NCBI GenBank assembly: GCA_045110475.1
Contig: JBGCGC010000035.1
Location: 1 to 64,000 of the forward strand
Source of the DNA: Granulosicoccus sp045110475
GTDB lineage: Bacteria > Pseudomonadota > Gammaproteobacteria > Granulosicoccales > Granulosicoccaceae
Length of the DNA stretch: 64,000 nucleotides
Direction: 5' to 3'
Every line of letters begins with the position of its first letter. Position 1 is the first letter of the stretch. The notes beneath the pieces were generated by a model. The model had not been told where the DNA came from, searched no databases, and was given only the letters and a program-made list of their open reading frames with translations. Both the position numbers and the translations under genes were made by a program. Shown here piece by piece: positions 37,207 through 47,527 of this stretch.

Positions 37207-38331
37207 ATGAAATACATCGGTAAACCACAATTCGAACATGGCTCTGAAGAGAAGCTGGGTGTTCTGATGGTCAATCTTGGAACGCCTGCGGCACCTGAGA
37301 CCGGCGCTGTGCGCCGCTATCTGGCCGAGTTTCTCAGCGACCCTCGAATAATCGAGCTGCCACGCTGGTTGTGGCTTATTTTGTTACACGGCATCATTTT
37401 ACGCATACGGCCATCGCGCAGCGCAAAGGCCTATCGCGAAGTCTGGTCAGAAGAGACTGGCTCACCCTTGTTGAGCATCTCCCGGCAGCAGGAAACTGCG
37501 CTTCGCAATGAGCTACACAAACGCTTCGGCGGTCACGTACATATTGCGCTGGGCATGCGATACGGTGAACCGTCGATCGATAGCGCAATATCGGAACTTG
37601 AGGCAGCCAACGTCCGGCGCATGATCGTTTTGCCCATGTATCCTCAATATTCAGGCACCACAACAGCTTCGGTGTTTGACGCTGTTACCAGCAGGTTGCA
37701 AAAGACCCGCTGGATTCCAGAGCTGCGCTTCATCAACCAGTTCTGCGATCAAAAGGCGTTCGTGACATCGCTAGCCAATAGTGTAAGAGAAAGCTGGGAG
37801 ACGAACGGACGTGGCGATCTACTGGTGACCTCCTACCATGGCATCCCAAAGCGATACCTGACCAATGGCGACCCCTACCACTGTCTGTGTCATAAGACAT
37901 CCCGGATGCTGGCAGAGGAACTGGAAATTGCGCCAGAAAAGATACTCGTGGTTTTTCAATCCAGAGTCGGCCGCGAGGAGTGGCTCAGACCCTACTGCGA
38001 TGAGACCATGAAAAATCTTCCCGGAGAGGGTGTCAAGAACATCGATGTGCTGTGTCCGGCGTTCTCGGCTGATTGTCTTGAAACCATCGAAGAGATCAGC
38101 GGCGAAAATCGCGAATATTTCGAAGAACATGGTGGCGAGCGGTTTCAGTACATCCCTTGTCTGAACGACAGACCAGACCACATACAGTTTTTGGGTGATC
38201 TGTTGGAACGTCACGCACAAGGCTGGCCCGAAGCGGATATGGCGCGTGACATAAGCGTAGTCAATGCTGAGCTGGAGGCCTCAGCCAGACGTGCAGAATC
38301 GCTCAAGGAAAACGTACCCGCTAACGCTTGA
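37207..38331 (+). CDS. hemH: Ferrochelatase
   Basis: 374 residues. KLGVLMVNLGTPAAPETGAVRRYL opens the family fold. LLVTSYHGIPKRYLTNGDPY contains the catalytic His, and VVFQSRVGREEWLRPYCDETM and CPAFSADCLETIEEI (with the conserved Glu) follow. It inserts Fe2+ into protoporphyrin IX to make heme, after HemJ (4946). The ribosome-binding sequence before the ATG is weak. It is convergent with the EAL protein gene, 23 bp apart. Confidence 0.95.
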   Translation: MKYIGKPQFEHGSEEKLGVLMVNLGTPAAPETGAVRRYLAEFLSDPRIIELPRWLWLILLHGIILRIRPSRSAKAYREVWSEETGSPLLSISRQQETALRNELHKRFGGHVHIALGMRYGEPSIDSAISELEAANVRRMIVLPMYPQYSGTTTASVFDAVTSRLQKTRWIPELRFINQFCDQKAFVTSLANSVRESWETNGRGDLLVTSYHGIPKRYLTNGDPYHCLCHKTSRMLAEELEIAPEKILVVFQSRVGREEWLRPYCDETMKNLPGEGVKNIDVLCPAFSADCLETIEEISGENREYFEEHGGERFQYIPCLNDRPDHIQFLGDLLERHAQGWPEADMARDISVVNAELEASARRAESLKENVPANA

Positions 38332-38354
38332 CGTGCAGCGGTAGCACTTACTCC

Positions 38355-40163
38355 TCATGCTGCCCGAGGATTGCTCTCGCACAAAAGCTGCATGAAGTCG
38401 TGAGCAACAATTGGCTCACTCTTGTAGTAACCCTGATACTCTTCGCACGACAGACTTCGGATATAGTTCAGCTGTTCTATAGTCTCCACCCCTTCTGCTA
38501 CCACATCAAGGTTTAGCTCGTGTGCAAGCATGACAACTGCTTTGACGATAGGCGAGCGAGCGCCTTCCGCATTGATTTGCATAATAAAGGAGCGATCAAT
38601 TTTTAATTGATCAATCGGAAATCGTTGAAGATAGCTCAACGATGAATAACCGGTTCCGAAATCATCTATGGAGATACGAACTCCCAATTTACGCAACAAC
38701 GCCAATTGGCTGATGCTGGTTTCAACATTTTCCATAATCATGTTTTCAGTAAGCTCGATTGTAAGTGCCTCATTGGGCAGACCCGTTTTAGCCAGGGTTT
38801 GTCTGACAATTGAGATAAAATCTGCTTCATATAACTGCGCGATGGACACATTAACGGCTATTTTGAATTCCGGAAAACCGGAAGCACGTATGAGTGCTGT
38901 CTGTTCGCAGGCTTTTTCAAGCACCCACTGGCCAACTGATACAATCAATCCGCTTGACTCAGCAACCGGTATGAACTCAACTGGAGACAGGGGTCCAAGT
39001 TGCGCATGGTTCCAGCGTAAGAGAGCTTCGGCGCCTGTGACCACTCCCGACTTGACATCTACCTTGGGTTGATACGTCAAATACAATCCATCATCGACAA
39101 TAACGGTACGCAAGGCATTTTCGATATCCATTAGTCGCCGCGCGCCTATCACCATATCGACGCTGTAAAACGCAAACGGTATTGTCGAGTTATTACTCTG
39201 ATGGTGCATCGCTGTTTCAGCGTGATTGATCAATGCCTCTACGCCGTCAGAATGCTCCTCAAGCATTGATACGCCAATACCAATGTTTAGAAAGACATTT
39301 TGTGAATCTACGATAAAGGGTTCCTCAACTGACTTCAACAGCTCATCAAGAGATTCAAGCAGAAAGTTATCGTGGGCTGGCTCGGGCCCAGTTTCGACGA
39401 ACACGCCAAACCGATCGCCACCCAGTCGCATAACCAGAGACTCACGAGTATCGGATTTGCCACGACTCCCCGAATTTGCTTCTGCTGTGGTGTCGAAGGC
39501 TGCACATAGACGTTGACTGAACGCCCACAGCACATCGTCGCCTCTGGCCGACCCATAGCTATCATTGATAGATTTGAATCGATGCAGATTGATAAGCACC
39601 AGAACACCACTTTCCAGAACCTTGGGAACCCGCTCCAGATGCTGTTGTATGTAGTCACCGAAATAGAGACGATTAGGCAAGTTGGTCAGGGAATCGACAT
39701 GCATCAACTGTTGCTCGTATGCTCGCGCAACCAGCGTATTGCGCATTCTTAGTGCGAGCTCACCTGCATGTACAGGTTTAGCAAGGAAATCAGTCGCACC
39801 CAGCTTCAAGGCACTGAATTTGGTATCAGCATTGTTCGATGAAGTCAGAACGATGACCGGCAATTGCTTGAGTTCGTCATCGTTTCGAATTTGCTGCAAA
39901 ATTTCCAGACCAGACACAACCGGCATGTTTAAATCGAGCAGCAGGACGTTAGGTTTCTCGCTTCGCAGGACGCTTAACGCTATGGTTGAATCACTGACAG
40001 TAACGAAACGTTCGTATCCCTCAGCAGTCAGGTGTAACTGCAACACACGCATGTTGATAGGCTCATCATCAACCATCATGATTTTGGCATTACCCATCAG
40101 ACGCAAGGCATGATCATCCAGATCCAGGCTTATCTGCGTTGATATTTTTTGCTCGATATTCAT
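38355..40163 (-). CDS. Response regulator with degenerate GGDEF and intact EAL domain
   Basis: 602 residues, soluble. REC domain 25-145 with phospho-acceptor Asp77 (LLLDLNMP). The GGDEF domain (about 150-310) has GGDRF at 248-252 in place of GGDEF, so cyclase activity is unlikely and it may bind GTP as a regulator. The EAL domain (about 345-595) has EALLR at 379-383, IELTEN, DDFGTGYSSLSYL and VVAEGVET, so it looks like an active c-di-GMP phosphodiesterase. It begins 15 bp after the hybrid kinase, which is the probable phosphodonor. It would lower c-di-GMP when the kinase signals. Confidence 0.93.
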   Translation of the reverse strand: MNIEQKISTQISLDLDDHALRLMGNAKIMMVDDEPINMRVLQLHLTAEGYERFVTVSDSTIALSVLRSEKPNVLLLDLNMPVVSGLEILQQIRNDDELKQLPVIVLTSSNNADTKFSALKLGATDFLAKPVHAGELALRMRNTLVARAYEQQLMHVDSLTNLPNRLYFGDYIQQHLERVPKVLESGVLVLINLHRFKSINDSYGSARGDDVLWAFSQRLCAAFDTTAEANSGSRGKSDTRESLVMRLGGDRFGVFVETGPEPAHDNFLLESLDELLKSVEEPFIVDSQNVFLNIGIGVSMLEEHSDGVEALINHAETAMHHQSNNSTIPFAFYSVDMVIGARRLMDIENALRTVIVDDGLYLTYQPKVDVKSGVVTGAEALLRWNHAQLGPLSPVEFIPVAESSGLIVSVGQWVLEKACEQTALIRASGFPEFKIAVNVSIAQLYEADFISIVRQTLAKTGLPNEALTIELTENMIMENVETSISQLALLRKLGVRISIDDFGTGYSSLSYLQRFPIDQLKIDRSFIMQINAEGARSPIVKAVVMLAHELNLDVVAEGVETIEQLNYIRSLSCEEYQGYYKSEPIVAHDFMQLLCESNPRAA

Positions 40164-40178
40164 GAACGTTGCGGTACG

Positions 40179-43172
40179 CTAGTCTCCGGTATCAGAGACC
40201 GGGGGCGGTGTCATGGCCCAACCAGCAAATACGCGACTGTTGTAATGCTCTAGAGCCGATAGGTCGTCTTTCAACGACGGTAGTGATTGCTCAGCACTGT
40301 CCTGCATTTGACTGCACAATTGCGAATATTCAGCGTACCCGACATTACCTCCCGAGCCACGCATCCAATGTACGATTTCTGAAACTTTTTCCACATCGTT
40401 GGTATCGACCGCGATCCGCAAGGCTTGCATCTGTTCTTGCAATCGCTCCATGAAAAGTCCAACTACTTCATGAAACTCTGCGAATTCAACGGGTAGCGAG
40501 GAGAATACAGGATCGCTCGCCGGCGCGTCGGAATTGCCAGCATCGACTTCCAAAGCCTTCGTTTGCAGTTTCGCCAGACTCGGATCAGCAATGATCCTCC
40601 GCTGCATTACCTGGATAGCCCCGATCGCATCAGAGCAAGCGCTGACGTCCTTGTTTTCTGCCGCTGATTGCAAGTCCACACCCGGCTGTACCAGCGCCTC
40701 GATACCTACGCTGGCAGAAGAACCTTTCAGCCAATGCCCAATGTCACTCAAGACAATCCAGTCCTGCGAAGCCACAGCATCTCCCAGCTCAAGCAATCGC
40801 TGACCAAGCCGTTCTCGAAAGTCCTCGATAATGGGTATAAATCGCTCGTCTTCCACTGCAAGTGTGCTGATCAGGTCTCCCGTTACGTCTTTTTGATCGT
40901 TGGTCAGTAAGGGCACATTCAGCGTATGGACATCTGACGCAGACACTTGAGCTTGCTTTGCTACCGGTGGAGTTTCTTCAATACGATGTGAACCTCCCAC
41001 TAGCTTGACAAGCAACGCACTCAGCTTGTCCATGTCAATGGGTTTGACCATATAGTGGGAAAAACCTGCGGCTAGTACGGCCTGCTCGAATCCTTTCATG
41101 GCATTGGCGGTTAAAGCCACCACAGGTAACGTCGCTCCACGTTTACGCATAAGCTCTACAGCCTCGTACCCATCCATTACTGGCATCTGAATATCCATTA
41201 ACACAAGATCGAACTCATCCGATACCTCAGTATCAAAAAGCGCATTAACCCCTTCGCGCCCATTATTAGCAAGCACCACATCCAGACCGAGATCTCCCAA
41301 GACAATATTCAACAATTGCCGATTCTCTGCGCCATCGTCCACAACGAGAACTCTTGCCGGATTGATGTCCCATACGGTGCGCTTGTCCTCGACAAAATGG
41401 CTCAATGATTCCCTGATTATATCGGGAGGTAACAATTCGTATACATCTGTATTGAATGGCAATGTGATACGAAACGTGCTGCCTTGACCTTCAACACTTG
41501 TTACGCTTAACTCGCCCTGCATGGCATGTGTCAGTTGCCGACTGATTGAAAGCCCCAGACCAGTACCACCGAAGCGTCGGGATATCGAGGTATCTGCCTG
41601 TGAAAAAGCATCAAATATTCTGGCTTGCTGATCAGGTGACATACCAATTCCGCTATCTTCAACGTCAATGAAAATCAAAGGCGTCGATGAACGATCGTCT
41701 TTTTCTCCGGTGGCAAGCTTTATAGTGACCTGTCCCTGCTCGGTAAACTTGATAGCGTTGCCTACAAGATTGATAATAATTTGTCGCAGTCTGGATGGAT
41801 CAGCGATTATTTGTCGCGGTATCGCTGATAACAGCTCCAGCTCGAGACCAATAGCTTTTTCATCTGCCTTTGATTGCATGACTCGCATAACGTCATTGAC
41901 AATTTCAGCACAATCACAAGGTAGCTGTTCGATATCCATCGCACCAGACTCCACCTTGGATAAATCAAGGACATCATTAATCAGCTCCAGTAAATGCTGA
42001 CCGCTTTTGGCGATAGTCGCCAGATACTGCTGCTTTTCGGATTCTGTCTGCTGAGTGCCACGGCGCATTACTTCAGTGAAACCGAGTATCGCAGTCATCG
42101 GAGTCCGAATCTCATGACTCATAGTGGACAGGAATGTACTTTTTGCATTGTTGGCCTGCTCTGCAACTTCCATCGATTCTCGCAAAAGCACTTCCTGCTC
42201 TTCCAACTGAGTTATGTCATCCATGCTAATCAATACCCCACCAACTTCATCATCTGCCGTGATAACTGGAGAACAGTTAACTATGAAAGTCTGCAGCTTA
42301 CCTTCGACATTGGTGAAGTGAACCTTGTCATGCCTGGTAGCCTCAGCGTTATAAAGAGACTCTTGCCAGACATACGACTCGCTACCTTGCCATTGCAGGC
42401 CCTGGGCTGGTTGGCCTAGAAGCTCCTCGAGAGTATTGCCAGTCAACTCCAAAAAGGCTGCGTTAGCCAGGACGATGTCACCGCGAGTATCAAGCACCAG
42501 TAGTGCCCCTGCAATAGTATCCAGCGCTGATCGAACACGTGATGGAACCGCCGTTGAGGGGTTTAGTTCCTTTAGCACTTTGCCAAGAAAGAAATAGAAC
42601 ACCGGAAAACACAAAAGACCGATAAACCCCATAACCGACCACGGGCTGTTTAGATACCTTTGATAAAACGGTAGATTCCTTGAGGATATAAATTGCACGG
42701 TCAATTCACCCCAGGGCCTGCTACGTTGCAACACTGGCACGCGTACATCGTCAGTGAAAAAATCCGTTGCAGATATATCTTCCAAATCGGAGTCGGGTGA
42801 CCGAAACTGATATTCCCCTCCCGATCGACGCTTGAGCTTTATGGCATGGATATCCGGATTTTGATTGACGATAAATTCCAGCGAAAATCGTAGCCCAGCC
42901 AGCTCACCATTACGTAGCAGTGCAGAACCCAGAGTCGTAATCGACTCTGACAGGGCGATACGTGATTGCTGCTCGGCAATGCGACGATCGGGCACAAGAC
43001 CGAGAAATATCGCCAGCATGGTTATACTGCCCACAAGTGACGTTAAGCCGACAACAATATGAAATCGCGCACTCATCCGCGAAAACGGAGATAAACTTGC
43101 GATCATCTTTAGAAACGATGATTTTTCTGATGTGGCCTTTAACGACGATACATCGCTGGCTACCGCGCTCAC
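40179..43172 (-). CDS. Hybrid sensor histidine kinase with REC and two Hpt domains
   Basis: 997 residues. Two membrane helices (about 37-60 and 178-200) flank a periplasmic sensor. A PAS domain (212-325) precedes HisKA with His353 (STMSHEIRTPM), HATPase (NAIKFTEQG, FGGTGLGLSI), REC with Asp660 (LVLMDIQMPVMDGYE) and two Hpt domains at His813 (HWLKGSSASVG) and His935 (HWMRGSGGNVG). The layout is BarA-like except for the second Hpt. Phosphate would travel His353 to Asp660 to an Hpt and on to Asp77 of the REC-GGDEF-EAL protein encoded next. Confidence 0.93.
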   Translation of the reverse strand: MSAVASDVSSLKATSEKSSFLKMIASLSPFSRMSARFHIVVGLTSLVGSITMLAIFLGLVPDRRIAEQQSRIALSESITTLGSALLRNGELAGLRFSLEFIVNQNPDIHAIKLKRRSGGEYQFRSPDSDLEDISATDFFTDDVRVPVLQRSRPWGELTVQFISSRNLPFYQRYLNSPWSVMGFIGLLCFPVFYFFLGKVLKELNPSTAVPSRVRSALDTIAGALLVLDTRGDIVLANAAFLELTGNTLEELLGQPAQGLQWQGSESYVWQESLYNAEATRHDKVHFTNVEGKLQTFIVNCSPVITADDEVGGVLISMDDITQLEEQEVLLRESMEVAEQANNAKSTFLSTMSHEIRTPMTAILGFTEVMRRGTQQTESEKQQYLATIAKSGQHLLELINDVLDLSKVESGAMDIEQLPCDCAEIVNDVMRVMQSKADEKAIGLELELLSAIPRQIIADPSRLRQIIINLVGNAIKFTEQGQVTIKLATGEKDDRSSTPLIFIDVEDSGIGMSPDQQARIFDAFSQADTSISRRFGGTGLGLSISRQLTHAMQGELSVTSVEGQGSTFRITLPFNTDVYELLPPDIIRESLSHFVEDKRTVWDINPARVLVVDDGAENRQLLNIVLGDLGLDVVLANNGREGVNALFDTEVSDEFDLVLMDIQMPVMDGYEAVELMRKRGATLPVVALTANAMKGFEQAVLAAGFSHYMVKPIDMDKLSALLVKLVGGSHRIEETPPVAKQAQVSASDVHTLNVPLLTNDQKDVTGDLISTLAVEDERFIPIIEDFRERLGQRLLELGDAVASQDWIVLSDIGHWLKGSSASVGIEALVQPGVDLQSAAENKDVSACSDAIGAIQVMQRRIIADPSLAKLQTKALEVDAGNSDAPASDPVFSSLPVEFAEFHEVVGLFMERLQEQMQALRIAVDTNDVEKVSEIVHWMRGSGGNVGYAEYSQLCSQMQDSAEQSLPSLKDDLSALEHYNSRVFAGWAMTPPPVSDTGD

Positions 43173-43476
43173 GATGCTGAACCTAGCAGGACAACACTAT
43201 CGTGATCAACGTCATGAAGTTTTCTGGCAAAGTAACGCTTTTGCATAGTGGTCAAGACAGTGTGTGTATGCCGCAGATTTTCATTTAAAAACCCTTATCT
43301 GTTATCAAGCCTGCGCAAGCTTAATGGATGCTGCCCGGATTTATGCATAGACAATCTATGCAAGTATGCCTCCCTGGCGATGTGCAACTATTTGCTAACA
43401 TGTAAACCCTAAAGTAAAGGGTTCCATATGTTTTAAGTATATTTTCATACAAACGGTCAGAGTCAGTCGGCGCACC
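43173..43476. other. Intergenic region upstream of the hybrid kinase, 304 bp
   Basis: It holds the kinase promoter and the 3' end of the preceding operon. The clearest structure is TGCATAGA/TCTATGCA at 43344-43362, an 8-bp palindromic stem with a 3-nt spacer, a plausible operator. A weaker AACCCT/AGGGTT hairpin lies near 43405-43425. No clear intrinsic terminator with a T-run is visible. Confidence 0.45.
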
Positions 43477-45639
43477 TCAGACGCTCAGATGCTTGAGCAA
43501 CATTTGTCTGGAAATTCGAATCCAGCGAGGCGCCAAAGGTTCATCAGGATGCTCCAGCGTTACGAATGCACGCGTACCCATCGGAACATAAAGCAGATCC
43601 TCTGGTGCACTATCAAGAACCAGCTCAAGATGGAAGACCTTCTCTGTTGTGCGGACACCCTCAGCGGATACATCCTGCTCGACATCAAATCCGTTCAACC
43701 CTGTATTTATCAATGCAGCACTGGGTAACTGATGACTGCCTGATGGTACCTGACGCGCTATGCGGGCTTGCAAACGTCTTGTCATATTGTGCGCAAGCCT
43801 GACCTGAACACCTTGCACGCCTGTTTCGACGTCACCCAGTGCCACCTGATCCACTACGGCACGTACCACACGTTCGTCATCGTCAACCACATACGCCAAC
43901 AAAGTCCCTTGTGACACATGCAAACCCGTAGCGACAGCCTTAATAGCCATGGCAACTCGTCCATCTAACGGTGCAAGCACTTGCAGTTTTTTCACCTGGC
44001 GCCTGGCGTTGTCAACCTCTGATTCTGCCTGTTGCAAAGCAATAGCTGCAGATGCCGCGCTGTTGGGGCTGTGTTGCAGGTATCTTGAAACTTCTAAGCG
44101 TGCAAGCCTCACTGCGGCTTGCTTCAGCTCAAGTTCATGCACCAGATCCAGCGATTCCAACATCATCAAAGGCTGGCCTTTTTTTACAATATCGCCGTTT
44201 TCGACAAGAATACGAACGAGCTGACCTGACTGTGCCGCATAGACTTCAGCTTGTTGATCAACCCAGACGACCCCTTGCGTACGAGTTGACGATGGCAGAG
44301 GAACCGTCCATAAAAACAAGGAAATAAAAAGTACAAGAACACTTGTCACCGCCATTGCACGAGTACGCTGGTTCTTCAGGTCATCGGAGCCAAACAAAAA
44401 CATGAAAAACCGATAAAGCGGAAGAACACAGAGTGGAATCAACGAAAACAGTGAAAGCAGGACGCCAAGTTCGTGCAAGGTTGACACAAGATAAACACAA
44501 ATTATCGCTGTTATGAAAAACCGGTAAAATGTCGCAGCAATTCCGTAACTCAACAACCAACCCTTTTCACCTTGCGCCACAACTGGTGCATTGCTGGCTT
44601 CAACAAGCAACACATAGCGTTTGAATAAATACCGGTAATAGGCCTGTGAGCGTCGCGCAAGACCCGGGCTATCCAGGGCATCTTCCAGCAGGTAATAGCC
44701 ATCAAATTTAAGCAATGGATTGGCGTTGAATAAAAGAATCGATACTGAACCCATAAGCGCGAGCGTAAATCCTATATTGGCGACAACACCCCCCGACAAA
44801 TTGGCCCATAGAAGTATACCAATACTGGCCATGAACAAATCCATCATCATTCCAGCAGCAGTAACCAACATGCGCTGTTTGCGATGCAATGTCCATGCGT
44901 CAGTGACATCGACATACGGCATAGGAAAAAGCACGATAAAAGACAAACCTGCTTCTGGCACATGTCCACCCATGCGGCGTAACATCAGGCCGTGCGATAA
45001 CTCATGAAAACACTTGGTCAACGGGTAAAGAAACACCGCATACCAGAACTGCGTTGGACTGATAGCGTTTTGCCAATGAGCTTTTATAGAGCCCCAGTAA
45101 ATCATGACGCAGTACAGAGCTATCGCAAGGACAACACAGAAAAAGGTAATGCACACCCTCATCGAAATAGCCGACGTCAGCTTGCACACATAATTCAACA
45201 AGGTGGTCGGATTAAACAAGGGAATACGCAACATCAATGGATTTAGGCGCGCAAGATATTTAGCGGCAAGCGTTTCACTATCGTTTACAAGCTGCTGCGA
45301 ATCCAGAACACCCAATCGTTGTAATTGAACGACCACAGCAAGCAGTTGTTGGTCGCCAAAGGTCGTTGCATGCATCTCAACCCATTGTTTCACACTCGTC
45401 TTGCCATCAAACTCAAGTATGTGCAACCACAGATCGTGATGGAGCCGAATATGCTCACCCGTGATAACGTTCTTGACAATTACCCAGTGTTCCCGCCGGA
45501 TAACAGTAGGTGTCACTGTACATTCACTCCGCAACTGTGGACGCTCTGCCAACATGGACTGCAGCCTCTGCTCAATCACTTGAGAACGCCCAGTCGCCAG
45601 CCTAACCAGACAAGACGCGTCGTCGCACGTCTCAACCAC
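43477..45639 (-). CDS. Site-2-protease (M50)/HlyD-type fusion membrane protein
   Basis: 720 residues from a GTG at 45639, inside the end of the upstream gene; an ATG at 45555 is the alternative. The N-terminal about 110 residues resemble a PqqD-like winged helix (HWVIVKNVITGEHIRL). Several helices follow, with the zinc motif HELSH at 212-216 and the second site NPLLKFDGYYL near 307-317 (Asp313), as in S2P metalloproteases. After about residue 440 comes a single helix and a periplasmic biotinyl-lipoyl/HlyD part (AQSGQLVRILVENGDIVKKG, VLAPLDGRVAMAI). It looks like an intact intramembrane protease joined to a membrane-fusion adaptor. No ABC ATPase is nearby. Confidence 0.85.
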   Translation of the reverse strand: MVETCDDASCLVRLATGRSQVIEQRLQSMLAERPQLRSECTVTPTVIRREHWVIVKNVITGEHIRLHHDLWLHILEFDGKTSVKQWVEMHATTFGDQQLLAVVVQLQRLGVLDSQQLVNDSETLAAKYLARLNPLMLRIPLFNPTTLLNYVCKLTSAISMRVCITFFCVVLAIALYCVMIYWGSIKAHWQNAISPTQFWYAVFLYPLTKCFHELSHGLMLRRMGGHVPEAGLSFIVLFPMPYVDVTDAWTLHRKQRMLVTAAGMMMDLFMASIGILLWANLSGGVVANIGFTLALMGSVSILLFNANPLLKFDGYYLLEDALDSPGLARRSQAYYRYLFKRYVLLVEASNAPVVAQGEKGWLLSYGIAATFYRFFITAIICVYLVSTLHELGVLLSLFSLIPLCVLPLYRFFMFLFGSDDLKNQRTRAMAVTSVLVLFISLFLWTVPLPSSTRTQGVVWVDQQAEVYAAQSGQLVRILVENGDIVKKGQPLMMLESLDLVHELELKQAAVRLARLEVSRYLQHSPNSAASAAIALQQAESEVDNARRQVKKLQVLAPLDGRVAMAIKAVATGLHVSQGTLLAYVVDDDERVVRAVVDQVALGDVETGVQGVQVRLAHNMTRRLQARIARQVPSGSHQLPSAALINTGLNGFDVEQDVSAEGVRTTEKVFHLELVLDSAPEDLLYVPMGTRAFVTLEHPDEPLAPRWIRISRQMLLKHLSV

Positions 45640-47504
45640 TGCATCACTCTTGCTTGCCTGCCGACCAGAACTTTCCCAAGCCCCTGCATTCCCGGACGCA
45701 TTGAAGCAGGTTGATCCAGAGCTGCATGTACCTGAACACTGTTGGTACCATCGGCGGCAACAGCAAGGGGCATAATGGCCGTAACCGTGCCTGACAATAC
45801 GTTGGATGGATCTGCCGACATGCGAATACCTACAGACTGTCCGGACTTGACGTACTTGACATCGTATTCAGACACATCAAGAACCAATCGATGAGAACTG
45901 GTCGAGCCAAGAGTGAACAGTGCATCACCCGATGATACGGCGGCACCGAGAAAGTCATCCCAGCTGCCACTGAGTACTACTGCATCGACAGGGGCAACCA
46001 GAAGCATGCGGCCTCTCTGCAAGTCAAGCTGAGCCAATTCAGTCAGCAGACTGGAAGCCTCCTCCTTGAGTCGGGTCACCTCAATACGATCATGAACGGC
46101 CAGCGCCTTTGCGTAAGCCTGTTGAGTCTGCCTAATTTCACTCTCAAGCTTCTGCTGCTGGAGTTTCAGATCCAGATCGTCCAGCGAGGCCAGCACTTGA
46201 CCTTTTTTTACACGGTCGCCCGCCTTTACGGAGACCGATTCTACGAACCCGTCAACGGGTGCAATAAGCACATGCCTTTCCGAGGCCTCGACACTCAGTG
46301 GCGCACTGATGCGATGTTCAGCTGGAACCAGCAGGAATAGCAGTAACAGGACACAGCAAGAGGTGATAAACACGGCACGCGGAAGGTGAGCGATCATGTT
46401 TTGATAACTATGAAAAGCCAGACGCTTGCAAGCCGCATTCACACCTTGTACTTTTGGATCCGATAGCACCAATAATGTCATCACCGACGTTAAACTTTGT
46501 TCAAGGTCCGCTTGTTCTGTTTTTCCATAAGCTTGAGCTGCAGATCGTTCGAACGAAACTGCGTACCACCGTCCAGAACAAAACACAGGCACTATCAGAC
46601 GGGCACACGATTTACTGGCACTTGTTACAGGCGTTTGTGCAGTGACTGATGGTGCAACCTGTTGTTGATTTACCACAGGCAACGGTAGCGACTTGCCACA
46701 ATACGCCTCTTCTACAGCGATGATCAGAGAATCAGATGCAGGCAATCTACCGTCTATTTTTTTTTGACCAGACAATGCAACAAGGTGGGCGCTGCGTATG
46801 TTGCCACCCCTGACACGTAGTGAAGCGATATGACATTGATCACTATCGGTAATCTCTACCAGCCGGTCCATTAACTGAGCGAACGTCGGCGCCAATGCTG
46901 TTGATCTGACAACTCTGGCAAGGGCCCACGGAATTAGCGGGTTATCCTGCCGAGCAGGTACCGCGCCGCCTGCTAAGCTGCCAAGCGATTCAAACGCCCA
47001 TGATACCAATCTGATTTGTGTCTGTGAGTCGAGGCTGGTAGCAGTTCGCCTGTCGATGAGTAATACATGTCTGGCTCCTTTACCGACACTGGCGATGTCT
47101 GGCAAGCACACGACACAATGGCTTGTTTGAGAGCCACTAACCGCACGTACCGCTGCGCCGCGTTCGGCACAGCGCACGGCACATCTGGAATAGGCACTAC
47201 TCGCTGAAGACTCTAGTTCAGGCAGGCATGCCAGAGGTTTTATAAAACGCTGATTTTCAAGTGTGTCTACGCGATACAGTATTAAGGTATGAGCTTTCAG
47301 AAGGCTCTGTAACCAGACGAGCCACTTCCCATAGGGGCCTTTATTCACCGGTTTTTCGTCGCTTGAAGCGGACACCGAATCGCGTTTTCGGGCAATAATG
47401 GCAGACTGGGGATGCGCAGAGATTGACATTGACGTGATTGGCGCGGCAGCCATAGCAAGGCGAAGATTCCCATGTGCCGTGCAACTAGCAAGCCACACAG
47501 GCAA
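45576..47504 (-). CDS. GAF-domain membrane-fusion (HlyD-like) protein
   Basis: 642 residues from a TTG at 47504 (24 bp after the HEAT gene stop); GTG two codons on is an alternative. The N-terminal half is cytoplasmic: about 200-345 looks GAF-like (TFAQLMDRLVEITDSDQCHIASLRVRGG). One helix follows (VFITSCCVLLLLFLLV, about 378-395). The periplasmic part is a lipoyl domain (VLIAPVDGFVESVSVKAGDRVKKGQ), a coiled-coil hairpin and a beta-barrel (LVLDVSEYDVKYVKSGQSVGIRM). A cytosolic sensor on an adaptor is unusual. Its 3' end overlaps the M50 gene by 64 bp. Confidence 0.83.
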   Translation of the reverse strand: MPVWLASCTAHGNLRLAMAAAPITSMSISAHPQSAIIARKRDSVSASSDEKPVNKGPYGKWLVWLQSLLKAHTLILYRVDTLENQRFIKPLACLPELESSASSAYSRCAVRCAERGAAVRAVSGSQTSHCVVCLPDIASVGKGARHVLLIDRRTATSLDSQTQIRLVSWAFESLGSLAGGAVPARQDNPLIPWALARVVRSTALAPTFAQLMDRLVEITDSDQCHIASLRVRGGNIRSAHLVALSGQKKIDGRLPASDSLIIAVEEAYCGKSLPLPVVNQQQVAPSVTAQTPVTSASKSCARLIVPVFCSGRWYAVSFERSAAQAYGKTEQADLEQSLTSVMTLLVLSDPKVQGVNAACKRLAFHSYQNMIAHLPRAVFITSCCVLLLLFLLVPAEHRISAPLSVEASERHVLIAPVDGFVESVSVKAGDRVKKGQVLASLDDLDLKLQQQKLESEIRQTQQAYAKALAVHDRIEVTRLKEEASSLLTELAQLDLQRGRMLLVAPVDAVVLSGSWDDFLGAAVSSGDALFTLGSTSSHRLVLDVSEYDVKYVKSGQSVGIRMSADPSNVLSGTVTAIMPLAVAADGTNSVQVHAALDQPASMRPGMQGLGKVLVGRQARVMQWLRRATTRLVWLGWRLGVLK

Positions 47505-47527
47505 TGCCAGATAAATCTCGTGATTGT

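Noticed and set aside
36779..37210. 143-codon plus-strand frame whose stop overlaps the hemH start by ATGA
   Set aside because: GTG start, no ribosome site, no domain or coherent composition; the overlap alone is weak evidence and the region must hold promoters.
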